This document shows, one piece after another, positions 15,701 to 24,448 of a DNA stretch of 28,266 nt. Below the pieces are notes generated by a model. It worked only from the letters and a program-made list of their open reading frames with translations. It did no database searches and had not been told where the DNA came from. Every line of letters begins with the position of its first letter. The first letter of the stretch is position 1. The translations under genes were made by a program, and so were the position numbers. This DNA comes from CAZBZG01 sp964496245 (GTDB lineage Bacteria; Planctomycetota; SZUA-567): contig CAZBZG010000020.1 in the NCBI GenBank assembly GCA_964496245.1, positions 1 to 28,266 on the forward strand. The letters are read 5' to 3'.

Positions 15701-18700
15701 TCAGGCCGGCCGCGCGCTCGGCGACGAGTACCGGTACATCCTCGAACGCCAGTATGCGCCCAAGTTCCCCGGCAACATGCTCGAGCGGCCGAGCCTGCTG
15801 TTGAATCCCTGGGCTCGGGACAAGGTGGTCGCGGGCGAAGGCGCGGCCGGCGGCAAGGGGGGAGCCGGCCGGTTCGGCCATCGCGACGGCGGCGGACGGC
15901 GCAAAAGGGTCATGCGCGGGGGCGGCATGCGAGGCACAGCATCGAACACGTTTGCCAACCTGGATTTCCTGGCCGCTCCCAGTGCGGTGCTGGTCAACCT
16001 CGCACCGGACGAGAACGGCGTGGTCACGGTGGCCCGCGACCGGCTGGGCGCGCATCCGCTCGTGACCGTGCTCGCCGTGGATCCGCGGCACGTGGCTGCG
16101 CGCGAGGTGGTGCTGCCGGATGCGAGCCCCGGCCGCGAGGATCTCCGCCTGGCCGATGCCCTGCCGGCGGACGAGCACTTCGCCGAGCAGAAGCGCATCA
16201 GCAGGGTGGCGCGGGAAGAGAAGCTGACAATCGACGACATCGCCACAGCCGAGGTCCAGGTCTTCGACACGCTCGGCAAGGTCTACGCGCTCTATGCCAC
16301 GCTCAACCCGAACCCGAACCTGGCGGAGTTGGCGTTCGTGACCGACTGGCCCGCGCTCGAGGAAGAGGAGAAGCGCGAACGGCTCTCCGCGTGCGCCAGC
16401 CACGAGCTGCACCTCTTCCTCTACCACAAGGATCCAGCGTTCTTCGAGGCCGTGGTCCGCCCCTTCCTCGCCAACAAGCGCGAGAAGACCTTTGTGGACC
16501 ACTGGCTGCTCGGGGACGATCTCTCCGCCTACCTGGAGCCCTGGCCGTTCCACCAGCTCAACGTGGCCGAGCGTGTGCTTCTCGCCCGCCGCCTGCCTGC
16601 CGAGCGGGACGCCATCGAGCAGCACGTGGTCGACCGATTCCATCTCCTCCCCCCGGACGTGCAGCGCGCCAATCGCCTCTTCAAGACGGCGCTGCGCGCG
16701 CGCGGCCTCGAGGCCGGGGACCGTCTCGTAGCGAAAGCGCGCGAGCCGGCGGGCGAAGCTGCCACCCCACCGCCCGCCGCAGGCGACGACGCGCCCGCCG
16801 GGCGTGCGCCGCGTGAGGAAGTGGAGATAGTAGAGGAGATGGGGGTCGAAGATCACCTGGAGACGGACGAGGAGCTGCTCGACCAGACCCTGCCCTTCTA
16901 CCGCCTTTTGGACAGGACCGAGGAATGGGCCGAGAGCCAGTATTATCGCGTGCCCCTTGCGGGACAGGACGCCGATCTCGTGCACGCGAACGGGTTCTGG
17001 GTCGACTACGTCCGCCACAAGGACGGACCGTTTCTGAGTACGCACTTCGCCGAGGCGTCGGACAATGTCACGGAGATGATGCTCGCCCTGGCCGTGCTGG
17101 ATCTCCCGTTCGAAGCGGCCGCGCACGCGTCCGCCAGTGAGGGGCCGGAATTCACCCTGAACGCCAAGTCGCCCCTGATCGCGTTCCACAAGGAGATCCT
17201 GCCCGTGGACGCCGAACCCGGTGGCGACCGGATCCTGGTCGGGCAGAACGCCTTCCGGCCGGGCGAGCGCTACCGGTACGAGGGCAACCGCAAGGTGGAG
17301 AAGTACGTGACCGGCGAATTCGTGGCCCATACGCTCTACGGATGCCAGGTCGTGGTGACCAATCCCACGAGCGCGGCCCAGAAGGTGAACGTGCTGATGC
17401 AGATCCCGGTCGGCGCCCTGCCGGCCAACAACGGGTTCTTCACCCGTGGCGTGGATCTCGAACTCGCTCCCTACGCCACGCGCAGACTCGCCTATCACTT
17501 CTACTTCCCTGCGCCGGGCACCTTCAGCCAGTTTCCCGTGCACGTGGCCCGCGACGGCCGCCTGGTCGCGTTCGCGGAGCCGCAGACGTACACCGTGGTG
17601 GAGAAGCCCACCCGGATCGACGAGACAACGTGGGACTTCGTGAGCCAGCGCGCGGAGCCGGACCAGGTCCTGGCTTTCCTGCGCACGCGCAACCTGAGCC
17701 GGGTCGACCTCTCGGCCATGGCGTGGCGCATGAAGGACGCGGATTTCTTCGCTGCTGCGCTGGAGGTGCTGCGCAGCCGCAAAGCCTACGACGATACCCT
17801 CTGGAGCTACGCGCTGTTGCACGACGACCCGCGGGCCGCGCGCACGTATCTCCGTCACCAGGAGACGTTCCTCGCCCGCTGCAGCGCCTGCATCGATTCG
17901 CCCCTGCTCCGGCTCGATCCCGTGGAACGCCGTTGGTACCAGCACCTCGAGTACGCGCCGCTCGTGAACGCCCGGGCCCACCCGTTCGCCGGTAAACGGA
18001 TGATGCGGAACGAGTCCTTGCATCGGCAGTACCATCGCTTCCTGCATATCCTGGCCTGTCGGCCAAAACGCGATGATGCCGATCGCGCGGCCGCGGTCTA
18101 CTATTTGCTGCTGCAGGACCGGGTGGCCGAGGCCATCGCGTTCTTCGACCGGATCGATCCCGAACGTCTGGACACGCGGCTCCAGTACGACTACCTCAAG
18201 ACGTACATCGCCTTCTATCGAGAGGACCTCGCGACCGCGCGCAAGGTGGCGCAGCCGTACGCGGATCATCCCGTGCCGCGCTGGCGAAACCGCTTCCGGG
18301 CGGCGCTCGACCAGCTCGACGAGATCGAGGGGGCGTCGGCGCGGGTCGCCGACCCCGACAACCGCACCCAGCGGCAGACCGCACGGGCCGATGCGGAACC
18401 CTCGTTCGACTTCGACGTGGAAGCGCGCACCCTGACCATCCGCTACCGCAACCTCGAGCAGGTGCGCGTGCAGTACTACAAGATGGACATCGAGCGGCTC
18501 TTCAGCCGGAACCCGTTCGTGCAGGACTACGAAGGCCATTTCGCCTACATCCGGCCGCACCGCGCCCAGACGCTGGCGCTCAGTCCGAAACAGACGGAGA
18601 TGTCCTTCGATCTACCCGCGCGCTTTTGCAACGCCAACGTGATGATCGAAGTGGCGGCCGCAGGCCTGCGCCGACGGCAGGCGTATCTCTCCAACGAGCT

Positions 18701-18971
18701 CGATGTGCAGCTGAACGCCAATTACGGCCGGCTTCGCGTGGCCCACCAGCGGACCGCACAGCCTCTGGCCAAGGTGTACGTCAAGGTCTACGCCAAGCGG
18801 GAGGACGGTGCGGTGCGCTTCTACAAGGACGGCTATACGGATCTGCGTGGGCGTTTCGACTATACGTCGCTGTCCACGGACGACCTTCACCAGGTGAAGC
18901 GCTTTGCTGTCCTGGCGCTGAGCGAAGAGAGTGGAGCCGTGATCAAGGAGGCGGCTCCGCCCAAGAGGTGA
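12774..18971 (+). CDS. Giant alpha-2-macroglobulin-like secreted protein without thioester
   Basis: The 2065-residue product starts at ATG 12774, preceded by GAGGAG at 7 bases, and carries a signal peptide (MKTLPTAVML, then CVCAAAVAQA) with likely cleavage after residue 21. A helical N-terminal third leads into an MG-type beta domain at about residues 415-530 (AHEPVRIAVDVKNVQTL, PGLYFVEFIGNG) and further macroglobulin-like segments. A Gly/Arg-rich linker spans about residues 1020-1060, and an acidic stretch (REEVEIVEEMGVEDHLE) lies near 1346-1362. A beta domain (NPTSAAQKVNVLMQIP) sits near 1530, followed by TPR-like helices near 1800-1855. The end has a carboxypeptidase-regulatory-like domain (AKVYVKVYAKREDG, KDGYTDLRGRFDY). 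The CxEQ thioester of protease-trapping macroglobulins is absent. It probably acts as a cell-envelope scaffold or non-covalent protease binder; the role is inferred. It follows GH57 by 169 bases. Confidence 0.78.
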   Translation: MKTLPTAVMLVCVCAAAVAQAGEVGYVERFALADDRTEALAELIPGTEAYYYYHCLHFQNTDQLERVEQLLASWIERHGRTEQVQEIRNRQALLRYAADPEAALEALKQRLDLRFEHEKRTLEGRTNRPTVFDPARISYATLRERALRRHPHTLEGFAALGLRRLEPDALKGKRLHQYLERLTVPDAPGLVTLLATELALPDSRGFGSLPIHKKLTLQQLNALRARRPALASNATFAQTVLLRLQPPGHVDWRHDAEAREAYLDRLWAFASDLPPAQNSLKAHVLYRRLVHDRSRGVYDKERFLAYLALPRSLSYVNPKYLARGERREHRVDLKQDFAGSTPFPAIGGDETLVRSYLEHFFRKARTFEPYLPYIKEAYLKRVFAETKILYGQGDRERWASRLSPSRFRALKERVEIAFAPTNPAQYDAHEPVRIAVDVKNVQTLIVKVYEVNTINYYRESDKADGSDINLKGLVANQEKVHVYDEPPFRRVRRTFAFPALDKPGLYFVEFIGNGRSSRAIVRKGALRFTERMSRAGHVLTVRDAQNQPLPDAKAWVAGHLYEADERGRVVVPFTNEPGRERIVLQHGTFAYPQILAHKRESYSLQAGFFVEREQLQTHETAHVLMRPVLYLNEVPVTLSAMEEVTLTITSIDREGVRTSKEVEDVALFEDRETVHAFPVPPDLASVSFRLAGNVDLVSRGGDQPLSASRTFRINGIDRTDVIEDLHLVRSREGYALHLLGKSGEPRAHCPVAVALHHRAFRDKTEVLLQTDAKGVIRLGTLPGIRKLEATRSGGASHTWFLGAALNTMPARIHARPGGVVRVPYAGRAERVERWAFSLFEMRGDAYQGFLADRFDALRLASGFLEARGLAEGEYLLKMHERGRTVRIRVLGGEVQDGLIASPTRVLETARLAPLQIVSAEADEDELVVRLAHATAFSRVHVFATRFAPAFSAYVSLGRPAFPAPAATRFTRPETRYQAGRALGDEYRYILERQYAPKFPGNMLERPSLLLNPWARDKVVAGEGAAGGKGGAGRFGHRDGGGRRKRVMRGGGMRGTASNTFANLDFLAAPSAVLVNLAPDENGVVTVARDRLGAHPLVTVLAVDPRHVAAREVVLPDASPGREDLRLADALPADEHFAEQKRISRVAREEKLTIDDIATAEVQVFDTLGKVYALYATLNPNPNLAELAFVTDWPALEEEEKRERLSACASHELHLFLYHKDPAFFEAVVRPFLANKREKTFVDHWLLGDDLSAYLEPWPFHQLNVAERVLLARRLPAERDAIEQHVVDRFHLLPPDVQRANRLFKTALRARGLEAGDRLVAKAREPAGEAATPPPAAGDDAPAGRAPREEVEIVEEMGVEDHLETDEELLDQTLPFYRLLDRTEEWAESQYYRVPLAGQDADLVHANGFWVDYVRHKDGPFLSTHFAEASDNVTEMMLALAVLDLPFEAAAHASASEGPEFTLNAKSPLIAFHKEILPVDAEPGGDRILVGQNAFRPGERYRYEGNRKVEKYVTGEFVAHTLYGCQVVVTNPTSAAQKVNVLMQIPVGALPANNGFFTRGVDLELAPYATRRLAYHFYFPAPGTFSQFPVHVARDGRLVAFAEPQTYTVVEKPTRIDETTWDFVSQRAEPDQVLAFLRTRNLSRVDLSAMAWRMKDADFFAAALEVLRSRKAYDDTLWSYALLHDDPRAARTYLRHQETFLARCSACIDSPLLRLDPVERRWYQHLEYAPLVNARAHPFAGKRMMRNESLHRQYHRFLHILACRPKRDDADRAAAVYYLLLQDRVAEAIAFFDRIDPERLDTRLQYDYLKTYIAFYREDLATARKVAQPYADHPVPRWRNRFRAALDQLDEIEGASARVADPDNRTQRQTARADAEPSFDFDVEARTLTIRYRNLEQVRVQYYKMDIERLFSRNPFVQDYEGHFAYIRPHRAQTLALSPKQTEMSFDLPARFCNANVMIEVAAAGLRRRQAYLSNELDVQLNANYGRLRVAHQRTAQPLAKVYVKVYAKREDGAVRFYKDGYTDLRGRFDYTSLSTDDLHQVKRFAVLALSEESGAVIKEAAPPKR

Positions 18972-19088
18972 GCGGCCGCCTTTGCTGGAGCGCGGGCGCC
19001 CCTCCACCGCAGGCGGGAGCCTTTTGTCCGGGATGCGCTGCAGCCCGCACGCGTCCGGGTGGCGTGTCTGCGGCCCAAGGGGCCGTCC

Positions 19089-21107
19089 TCACACCGGGAT
19101 CTCGTACAGCCGCGCGCTCCGGCCGGGGAGGCGTTCGCACAGGCCCTCGGCCGAGATCTCGCGCGTGGCATCGGTCCAGAAGTCGCGCGCCTGCACGGGG
19201 CCGGCAAGGCTGAGCGCCTCGGCTGTGGCGCCCACGTATTCGTCGGTGTCGCGCCAGTTGAAGAGCGCCACGTGCTTGGCGATGCCGCGCTGGCGGGTGG
19301 GGCTGTCGCCGGGGTAGTCCACGTACAGCACCTTGGGGAACGGCCGGCCCGAGAACGCGTCCTCGTCCGGGCATGCGACAGGATATCCGCGGTCGATGTG
19401 CGCGGTCAGGCGCTGGAGCCAGTCGAGGTGGCGTGGGTCGAGGTCTTCGATGCGGCCGTCCACTTCGAGGCTGCCCATGGTGATGAAGCCGTAGGTCAGG
19501 CGGTGGAGGTTCTCCGCGTCCGAGAGCGCGGGATTGACGCCCAGGCCGTCCACGTTGAGCAGCGTGGTCCGCCGGCCGGGGATGCTGAGCAGGGGCTGTA
19601 CCCAGACGCTCGCGAGCGGATGCTCATGCCAGGCGGCATTGCCCACGTCGATGCAGCAGCGGTAGGTCTCCGCGTGCTTGCCCAGGAAGATGTTGCCGTG
19701 GGCCGTGGCCACGCAGGTCATGAGAAAGCCGTCGTCCGGGATGGCGCTCCGCAGGGTTTTGAGCAACCAGTCGCGCCACTCCATGTTGAGTCCGTGGCTG
19801 TAGCGGATGGTCTCGCTCTCGAACGCCTGGCACCAGAAGTCCATCTTCATGGCTTCGAAGCCCCACTGCTGGAAGAGGATCTCCCAGACGCGCTCGAGGT
19901 AGGCGCGGGCCTCGGGCCGGGCGAGGTCGAGGTAACCGGCATGGCCGATGCGGAAGGGCGCGCCTGTGGCGTCGCGCGCGAGCCACTCGGGATGCTCGCG
20001 GGCCAGGGTGGACGAGAGCGAGACCGAGGGCGTCCACCAAATCGACGGCCGGAGCCCGCAGTCCCGGATCCGGTCGGCCAGGTCCTTCATGCCGCCGGGG
20101 ATCTTGTCCGTGTCGACCCACTGGGATTCGGGCAGATAGAAATTGCTGCAGTCCGGGCAGCGCGGGCCGGCCTCCCGGCCCTGCCAGCCGCCGTCGATCA
20201 GGAAGAACCGGACGTGCGGCAGATGCTCGCCGATGCTCGCGGCGGTTCGCAGGAGGGAGTCGGTTGTGAAGTTCTGCATGATGCCGTAGTTCCAGGAGCA
20301 GTAGAAGGCCTCGCGCGTGAGCACGTTCTTGTCGGCCGCGCGGAAGGTGTTGGTTGTGACGGCTGCGTCGAAGTAGCGGGTGGCAGCGTGCTGGGGATGC
20401 GTGTCCGTGCAGAGTTCGTAGTAGACCGGTTCCAGGGGGACCGACGCGCCGGGGGCGAGCAGAAGGCCGCCGCCCACGAATTGCCAGTCGAGCCGGTAGA
20501 GGTTGAAGAGCGCGCGCGGGGCGGCCTGGAGTTGCCAGCGCACGCGCGTTCGTTCCTGGCCGAGCTGGCCTTCAAGCAGGAGCTCACTGTAGGTGTCGTT
20601 CGTCAGCAGGAGCACGGGCAGGGCCTGGCTCTCCTGGTTGCCGAACCAGGTGGGCGTGGTCGGCACGTTGCGCACGTATGGCGACTCGGGTCGGCACCAG
20701 GGGAAGCGCTCGATGCGCAGGTTGTCCACGTGTGCCATGCGCAGATGCCAGACGTCGGTTCCGCCCAAAACCGGTCCGCCCGCCGCGGTCGCCGGTACCA
20801 GCCCCGCATCGGTCACGGTCACGGCGTGGTCGCTCTGGTTGGTGAGCGTTCGTTCGACGGTGAGGCGCGTCGCGTCCGCAAGGGTGAGGCAGGTGGATTC
20901 AGCCACACCGCTCTCGCCGTGCACGCCGGAGAGAGTGATGCGGTCTCCTCGGGCGTCGGTCGCGTTTGGGGCGAGTCGGTTCTCGCCCGCGTCGGTCGTG
21001 ATCGCGAGCGCCAGCGACCGCCAGCCGAGGTCCCGGTCGGTACGCAGAAACGAGAACGCGCCGGTTTCGACGCTGAGGGTGGCGTTGTCCTGATCGATGT
21101 GTGTCAT
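19089..21107 (-). CDS. GH36-type glycosidase (alpha-galactosidase-like)
   Basis: The 672-residue protein has an N-terminal beta-supersandwich, a TIM barrel and a C-terminal beta domain, the GH36 (clan GH-D) layout. The barrel contains FYCSWNYGIMQNF, FFLIDGGWQ, GGMKDLADRIRDCGLRPSIWW, HPEWLARD, and the nucleophile Asp423 in EAMKMDFWCQ. Asp487 in RCCIDVGNAAW is the likely acid/base. GH36 enzymes release alpha-linked galactose or N-acetylgalactosamine, or transfer raffinose sugars; which one applies here cannot be told. There is no signal peptide, so the enzyme is predicted to be cytoplasmic. ATG 21107 has GAAAGG 6 bases upstream. It is convergent with the giant gene (117-base gap, with a small CGGCCC-AAG-GGGCCG hairpin at 19071-19085 lacking a T-run) and divergent from the kinase gene. 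Confidence 0.87.
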   Translation of the reverse strand: MTHIDQDNATLSVETGAFSFLRTDRDLGWRSLALAITTDAGENRLAPNATDARGDRITLSGVHGESGVAESTCLTLADATRLTVERTLTNQSDHAVTVTDAGLVPATAAGGPVLGGTDVWHLRMAHVDNLRIERFPWCRPESPYVRNVPTTPTWFGNQESQALPVLLLTNDTYSELLLEGQLGQERTRVRWQLQAAPRALFNLYRLDWQFVGGGLLLAPGASVPLEPVYYELCTDTHPQHAATRYFDAAVTTNTFRAADKNVLTREAFYCSWNYGIMQNFTTDSLLRTAASIGEHLPHVRFFLIDGGWQGREAGPRCPDCSNFYLPESQWVDTDKIPGGMKDLADRIRDCGLRPSIWWTPSVSLSSTLAREHPEWLARDATGAPFRIGHAGYLDLARPEARAYLERVWEILFQQWGFEAMKMDFWCQAFESETIRYSHGLNMEWRDWLLKTLRSAIPDDGFLMTCVATAHGNIFLGKHAETYRCCIDVGNAAWHEHPLASVWVQPLLSIPGRRTTLLNVDGLGVNPALSDAENLHRLTYGFITMGSLEVDGRIEDLDPRHLDWLQRLTAHIDRGYPVACPDEDAFSGRPFPKVLYVDYPGDSPTRQRGIAKHVALFNWRDTDEYVGATAEALSLAGPVQARDFWTDATREISAEGLCERLPGRSARLYEIPV

Positions 21108-21474
21108 ACTGTGCCTTTCGCAAGCGTGCTAAAGGTTCGCTTTCCTGCTCCAAGTGCCTTACTCTTCGCCGCCCACCGCGATGCGGACGGCGTCCCGTTG
21201 GGCCTTGAGCCCGACGGGGTCCTGTGTAGTGTATGCGAAGCTGTCCTCGCCTGCAAAGCCTTTGTCGCGTGTTATAGAACACGGTGCCAGCCGCCGGCCG
21301 CCCCGGCCTTCGGCTGGTTTTGGCTTGCTTAGTACCAGTGTTGGTCATATGTTATGAATACGACCGCATATGGCTCGTGCGGGGCATCGGCACGTCTTTG
21401 CCCCGGTCCTGGGGGCAGGGCCCCAGCCTGGCCCATGCGGACTCGGCTCTTGCGTCAGCGGAGGAACGCAAACC
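21108..21474. other. Divergent intergenic region between glycosidase and kinase genes
   Basis: No gene is supported here, although a plus-strand frame is open from about 21370. It should carry both promoters. For the kinase side the best pair is TTGCTT (21325-21330) and TATGTT (21348-21353) with 17-base spacing, which is weak. On the glycosidase side the palindrome at 21268-21283 contains TATAAC on the minus strand, but without a matching -35. AT content is higher at 21320-21360 than in the flanking genes. Confidence 0.4.
21268..21283. promoter_or_regulatory. Perfect palindrome, candidate operator
   Basis: CGTGTT and AACACG flank ATAG, giving a 16-base perfect inverted repeat with a 4-base centre. 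On the minus strand it overlaps TATAAC, a near-consensus -10 hexamer directed at the glycosidase gene. It could bind a dimeric repressor, but no regulator gene is adjacent and the role is a guess from symmetry and position. Confidence 0.3.
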
Positions 21475-24435
21475 ATGGCGGAGGACGACAAGCCCAAGAA
21501 GAAGCCGGCCAAAAAGCCCGTCTCCAAGTCCCAGGAGAAGACGGTCAAGCGATCCGCGCCCGAGAACGACGAGAAGACCGTCAAGAAGCCTCCGAAGACG
21601 GCCAAGCCCAAGCACCCGGGCCAGACGCTCAAGCAGGGCGAGGCGACCCTTCCCGCGCCGCCGCCTGCTGCCAGCACCCCCGGCCCCAAGGCGTCGGCCG
21701 CGGGCAGCCAGGACAAGACGCTCCAGGATCCCCCCTCGGCTTCAGGGGTGGGTCGCACGCCGCCCCCGCCTGCCAAACCGCGCGTCAAGGCGTCCGCCGC
21801 CAAACAGGCGGCCGCTGATACGGCCAAGAAGCCGGACAAGTCCTCGACCCGGGGCGACTACGAGCAGACCATCGTGGAGGCCGGCCGGGACACGAATCTC
21901 GAGAAGACCATCCAGGACAACTGGGCCGGCACCATCGTGGACGAGGAGAACGTCGGCCTCTCCCTCAAGAGCAAGACCCAGGCCGTGCCCTCGGGCCGGA
22001 GTTCGGTCACGGTCAAGTCGCGCGTCTTCCTGCAGGCGCCGCGGACCGACACCCAGCAACTCCGCGCGCGCGACGCGGGCGCAGACTACGAGCTCGTGGA
22101 GGTGCTCGGCGAAGGCGGCATGGGTCTGGTCTACACCGCGCGGCAGACCGCGGTGGACCGAATGATCGCGGTCAAGATGATCAAGGGTCAAGCCGCCCAG
22201 CAGGACTCCTCCCGGAACAAATTCCTTGCCGAAGCCGCGGTCACGGCGGATCTCGACCATCCGGGCGTTGTGCCTGTCTATGACCTCGGGCAAAACGAGA
22301 CGGGCGCGGTCTTCTACGCCATGAAGAAGGTCAAGGGCAATCCATGGTCGGAGGTGATCCAGGAAAAGGACCCGGCCGAGAACCTGGAGGTCCTCCTGCG
22401 CATCTGCGATGCCGTGGCCTTTGCCCACGACAAGGGCGTGGTCCACCGGGACCTCAAGCCCGAGAACGTGATGCTCGGCGATTACGGCGAGGCGCTCGTC
22501 ATGGACTGGGGCCTGGCCGGTGCGGTGAGCGAAGAGGCCAAGGCCGACCGGATCACGGCCGAGAATGCCTGCTGCGGAACCCCCTGCTACATGGCGCCCG
22601 AGATGGCCCTGGGTATGGCCCCGCGCATCGGCAAGCACAGCGACATCTATCTCCTGGGCGCCATCCTCTTCGAGATTGTGACCGGCCAGCCGCCCCATTC
22701 GGGTGAAGACGTGATGAGCTGTCTGATGAACGCGGGCACCAACGACATCGTGGAACCGCCCGTCGAAGGCGAGCTCATCGACATCGCCATGACCGCCATG
22801 GCCAGCGAGCCCGAGGATCGCTACCAGAGCGTGCAGGAGTTCCAGAAGGCCATCCGCGATTACCAGGAGCACTTCGAGAGCCTCAACCTTTCGAACAAGT
22901 CGCAGGAGGATCTGCAACGGGCCCAGGAAACTGGCGAGTACAACGATTTTGCCAAGGCGCTCTACGGTTTCCAGGAGGCGCGCTCGCTCTGGAGCGGCAA
23001 CGACGAGGCGCTCGAAGGCGAGATCGAGACCCGGCGTCTGTACGCCGAGTGCGCGGCGGACAAGGAAGACCTGGACCTGGCCGATTCGCTGCTTTTGGAG
23101 GACGAGCCCTCGCACGCGGAGCTCCGCAAGGAGGTGGCCAAAGCGCTCAAGCAGCAGCAGGCCCGCGCGCGCCGGCTCAAGATCATGACCTACGGCACCT
23201 ACGGCGGTGTGGCCGCCATCATCCTGATCCTGACCGGCGCCACCCTCTGGATCGGCCGGGAGATGAAGATCGCGCGCGATCAGAAGGCGATCGCCGAAGA
23301 GCAGAAGGATCTGGCCCAAGAACAAAAGGCGCTCGCCGAGAAGCGGGAAACGGAGGCCCAGGATGCCAAGGACTTGGCCTTGGCGCGCCAGAAAGAGGCC
23401 GAGGACGCCAAGGCGCTGGCCGTCCAGCGCCAGAAGGAAGCCGAGGAGCAGCGCAAGCAGGCGGAGGAAGCACGCAAGGAAGCGGAAGAGCAGCGTCAGG
23501 CGGCCCAGCAGGCTTTGGCCGACACAAAGGCCGCGCAGGCACGCGAGGCCGAACAACGCGCTCAGAAGGAGAAGCTCGACAAGCAGATCCAGTTCACCCT
23601 GGACACCCAGAAGAACGAGTGGTGGACCGTTGACGCGGCCGAAGCGCGGGCCCGGCAGAAAGAAGCGGCCGGCGAGGCGGGGCTGCCCGTCGAAAGGCGG
23701 ATCGACCTGGGCGGGGGCGCGTCCATGGCGTTCGTCCTGATCCCGCCCGGTTCCTTCGGCATGGGCAGCCCGTTTCAGGAAGTCGACCGCGCGGGCGAAG
23801 AGTCCCTCCACCGCGTGCGCCTGACGCGTCCCTTCTACATGGCGGTGCACGAATGCACGCGCGGGCAGTGGCAGGCCGTGGCGGGCGCGTTGCCCGAAGC
23901 AGCGCGCGCGGGCGCGGAAGTCCCGGCCGACCACCCCGTCACCCGCGTCAGCTGGAAGACCGTGCAGGAACAGCTGATCCCCGCCCTGCAGAAGCGCGCG
24001 CCCGAAGGCTACACCGTGCGGCTGCCCACCGAGGCCGAGTGGGAGTACGCCGCGCGATCGGGCACGAACACGGCCTACTTCAATGGCGCGCGATCGGCTG
24101 CGCTGGCCGAGGCCGGTTGGTTCCAGGTCAACAGCGGGCGCAAGACCCACCCCGTGGGCCGCAAGGCGGCGAATGCCTGGGGGCTGCATGACGTGCATGG
24201 CAATGTTGCAGAATACTGCGTGGATCTGTACGACCCGAGAGTCTATCGCGACAAGACGGATGGTGTGGTCGAGGATCCCCGCGTAGAGGGGGATGGAACG
24301 CGGCGGGTCTACCGCGGTGGCGGATGGATCAGCACGGCCGCCCAGTGCCGGTCGGCCTATCGCAGCTGGGCCCACGAGGAGAACGCGCACGACTACATCG
24401 GTGTGCGCGTGGTGCTCGTGCCGCCGGAGGGGTGA
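21475..24435 (+). CDS. Membrane Ser/Thr protein kinase with coiled coil and SUMF1-type C-terminal domain
   Basis: The 986-residue protein starts at ATG 21475 (GGAGGAA about 8 bases upstream). Residues 1-200 are a Lys/Pro-rich, probably disordered tail containing nine Thr-[Val/Ile/Leu] motifs. The kinase domain spans about 205-480: P-loop LGEGGMGLVY (211-220), IAVKM (Lys234), VVHRDLKPENVML (Asp326), and MDWGLAG (Asp344, DWG replacing DFG as often in PVC kinases), CCGTPCYMAPEMA, and HSDIYLLGAILFEIVTG. A helical region, one membrane helix (about 575-594) and a Lys/Glu/Ala-rich coiled coil (595-720) follow. The end, about 740-985, is a SUMF1/formylglycine-generating-enzyme-like domain (IPPGSFGMGSP, LPTEAEWEYAARSGT, VHGNVAEYCVDLYD). 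The first of the paired catalytic Cys of true FGE is Ser (GGGWISTAAQCRSAY), so it is probably a sensor or scaffold. The kinase faces the cytoplasm and the SUMF1 domain the outside. Confidence 0.93.
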   Translation: MAEDDKPKKKPAKKPVSKSQEKTVKRSAPENDEKTVKKPPKTAKPKHPGQTLKQGEATLPAPPPAASTPGPKASAAGSQDKTLQDPPSASGVGRTPPPPAKPRVKASAAKQAAADTAKKPDKSSTRGDYEQTIVEAGRDTNLEKTIQDNWAGTIVDEENVGLSLKSKTQAVPSGRSSVTVKSRVFLQAPRTDTQQLRARDAGADYELVEVLGEGGMGLVYTARQTAVDRMIAVKMIKGQAAQQDSSRNKFLAEAAVTADLDHPGVVPVYDLGQNETGAVFYAMKKVKGNPWSEVIQEKDPAENLEVLLRICDAVAFAHDKGVVHRDLKPENVMLGDYGEALVMDWGLAGAVSEEAKADRITAENACCGTPCYMAPEMALGMAPRIGKHSDIYLLGAILFEIVTGQPPHSGEDVMSCLMNAGTNDIVEPPVEGELIDIAMTAMASEPEDRYQSVQEFQKAIRDYQEHFESLNLSNKSQEDLQRAQETGEYNDFAKALYGFQEARSLWSGNDEALEGEIETRRLYAECAADKEDLDLADSLLLEDEPSHAELRKEVAKALKQQQARARRLKIMTYGTYGGVAAIILILTGATLWIGREMKIARDQKAIAEEQKDLAQEQKALAEKRETEAQDAKDLALARQKEAEDAKALAVQRQKEAEEQRKQAEEARKEAEEQRQAAQQALADTKAAQAREAEQRAQKEKLDKQIQFTLDTQKNEWWTVDAAEARARQKEAAGEAGLPVERRIDLGGGASMAFVLIPPGSFGMGSPFQEVDRAGEESLHRVRLTRPFYMAVHECTRGQWQAVAGALPEAARAGAEVPADHPVTRVSWKTVQEQLIPALQKRAPEGYTVRLPTEAEWEYAARSGTNTAYFNGARSAALAEAGWFQVNSGRKTHPVGRKAANAWGLHDVHGNVAEYCVDLYDPRVYRDKTDGVVEDPRVEGDGTRRVYRGGGWISTAAQCRSAYRSWAHEENAHDYIGVRVVLVPPEG

Positions 24436-24448
24436 GCCGCACTTGCGC

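Noticed and set aside
13197..18560. 1787-codon open frame antisense to the giant gene
   Set aside because: Its translation is a monotonous His/Arg/Val/Glu mixture with no family similarity, as expected opposite a GC-rich gene whose third codon positions are mostly G or C; the plus-strand frame has a signal peptide and recognisable domains.
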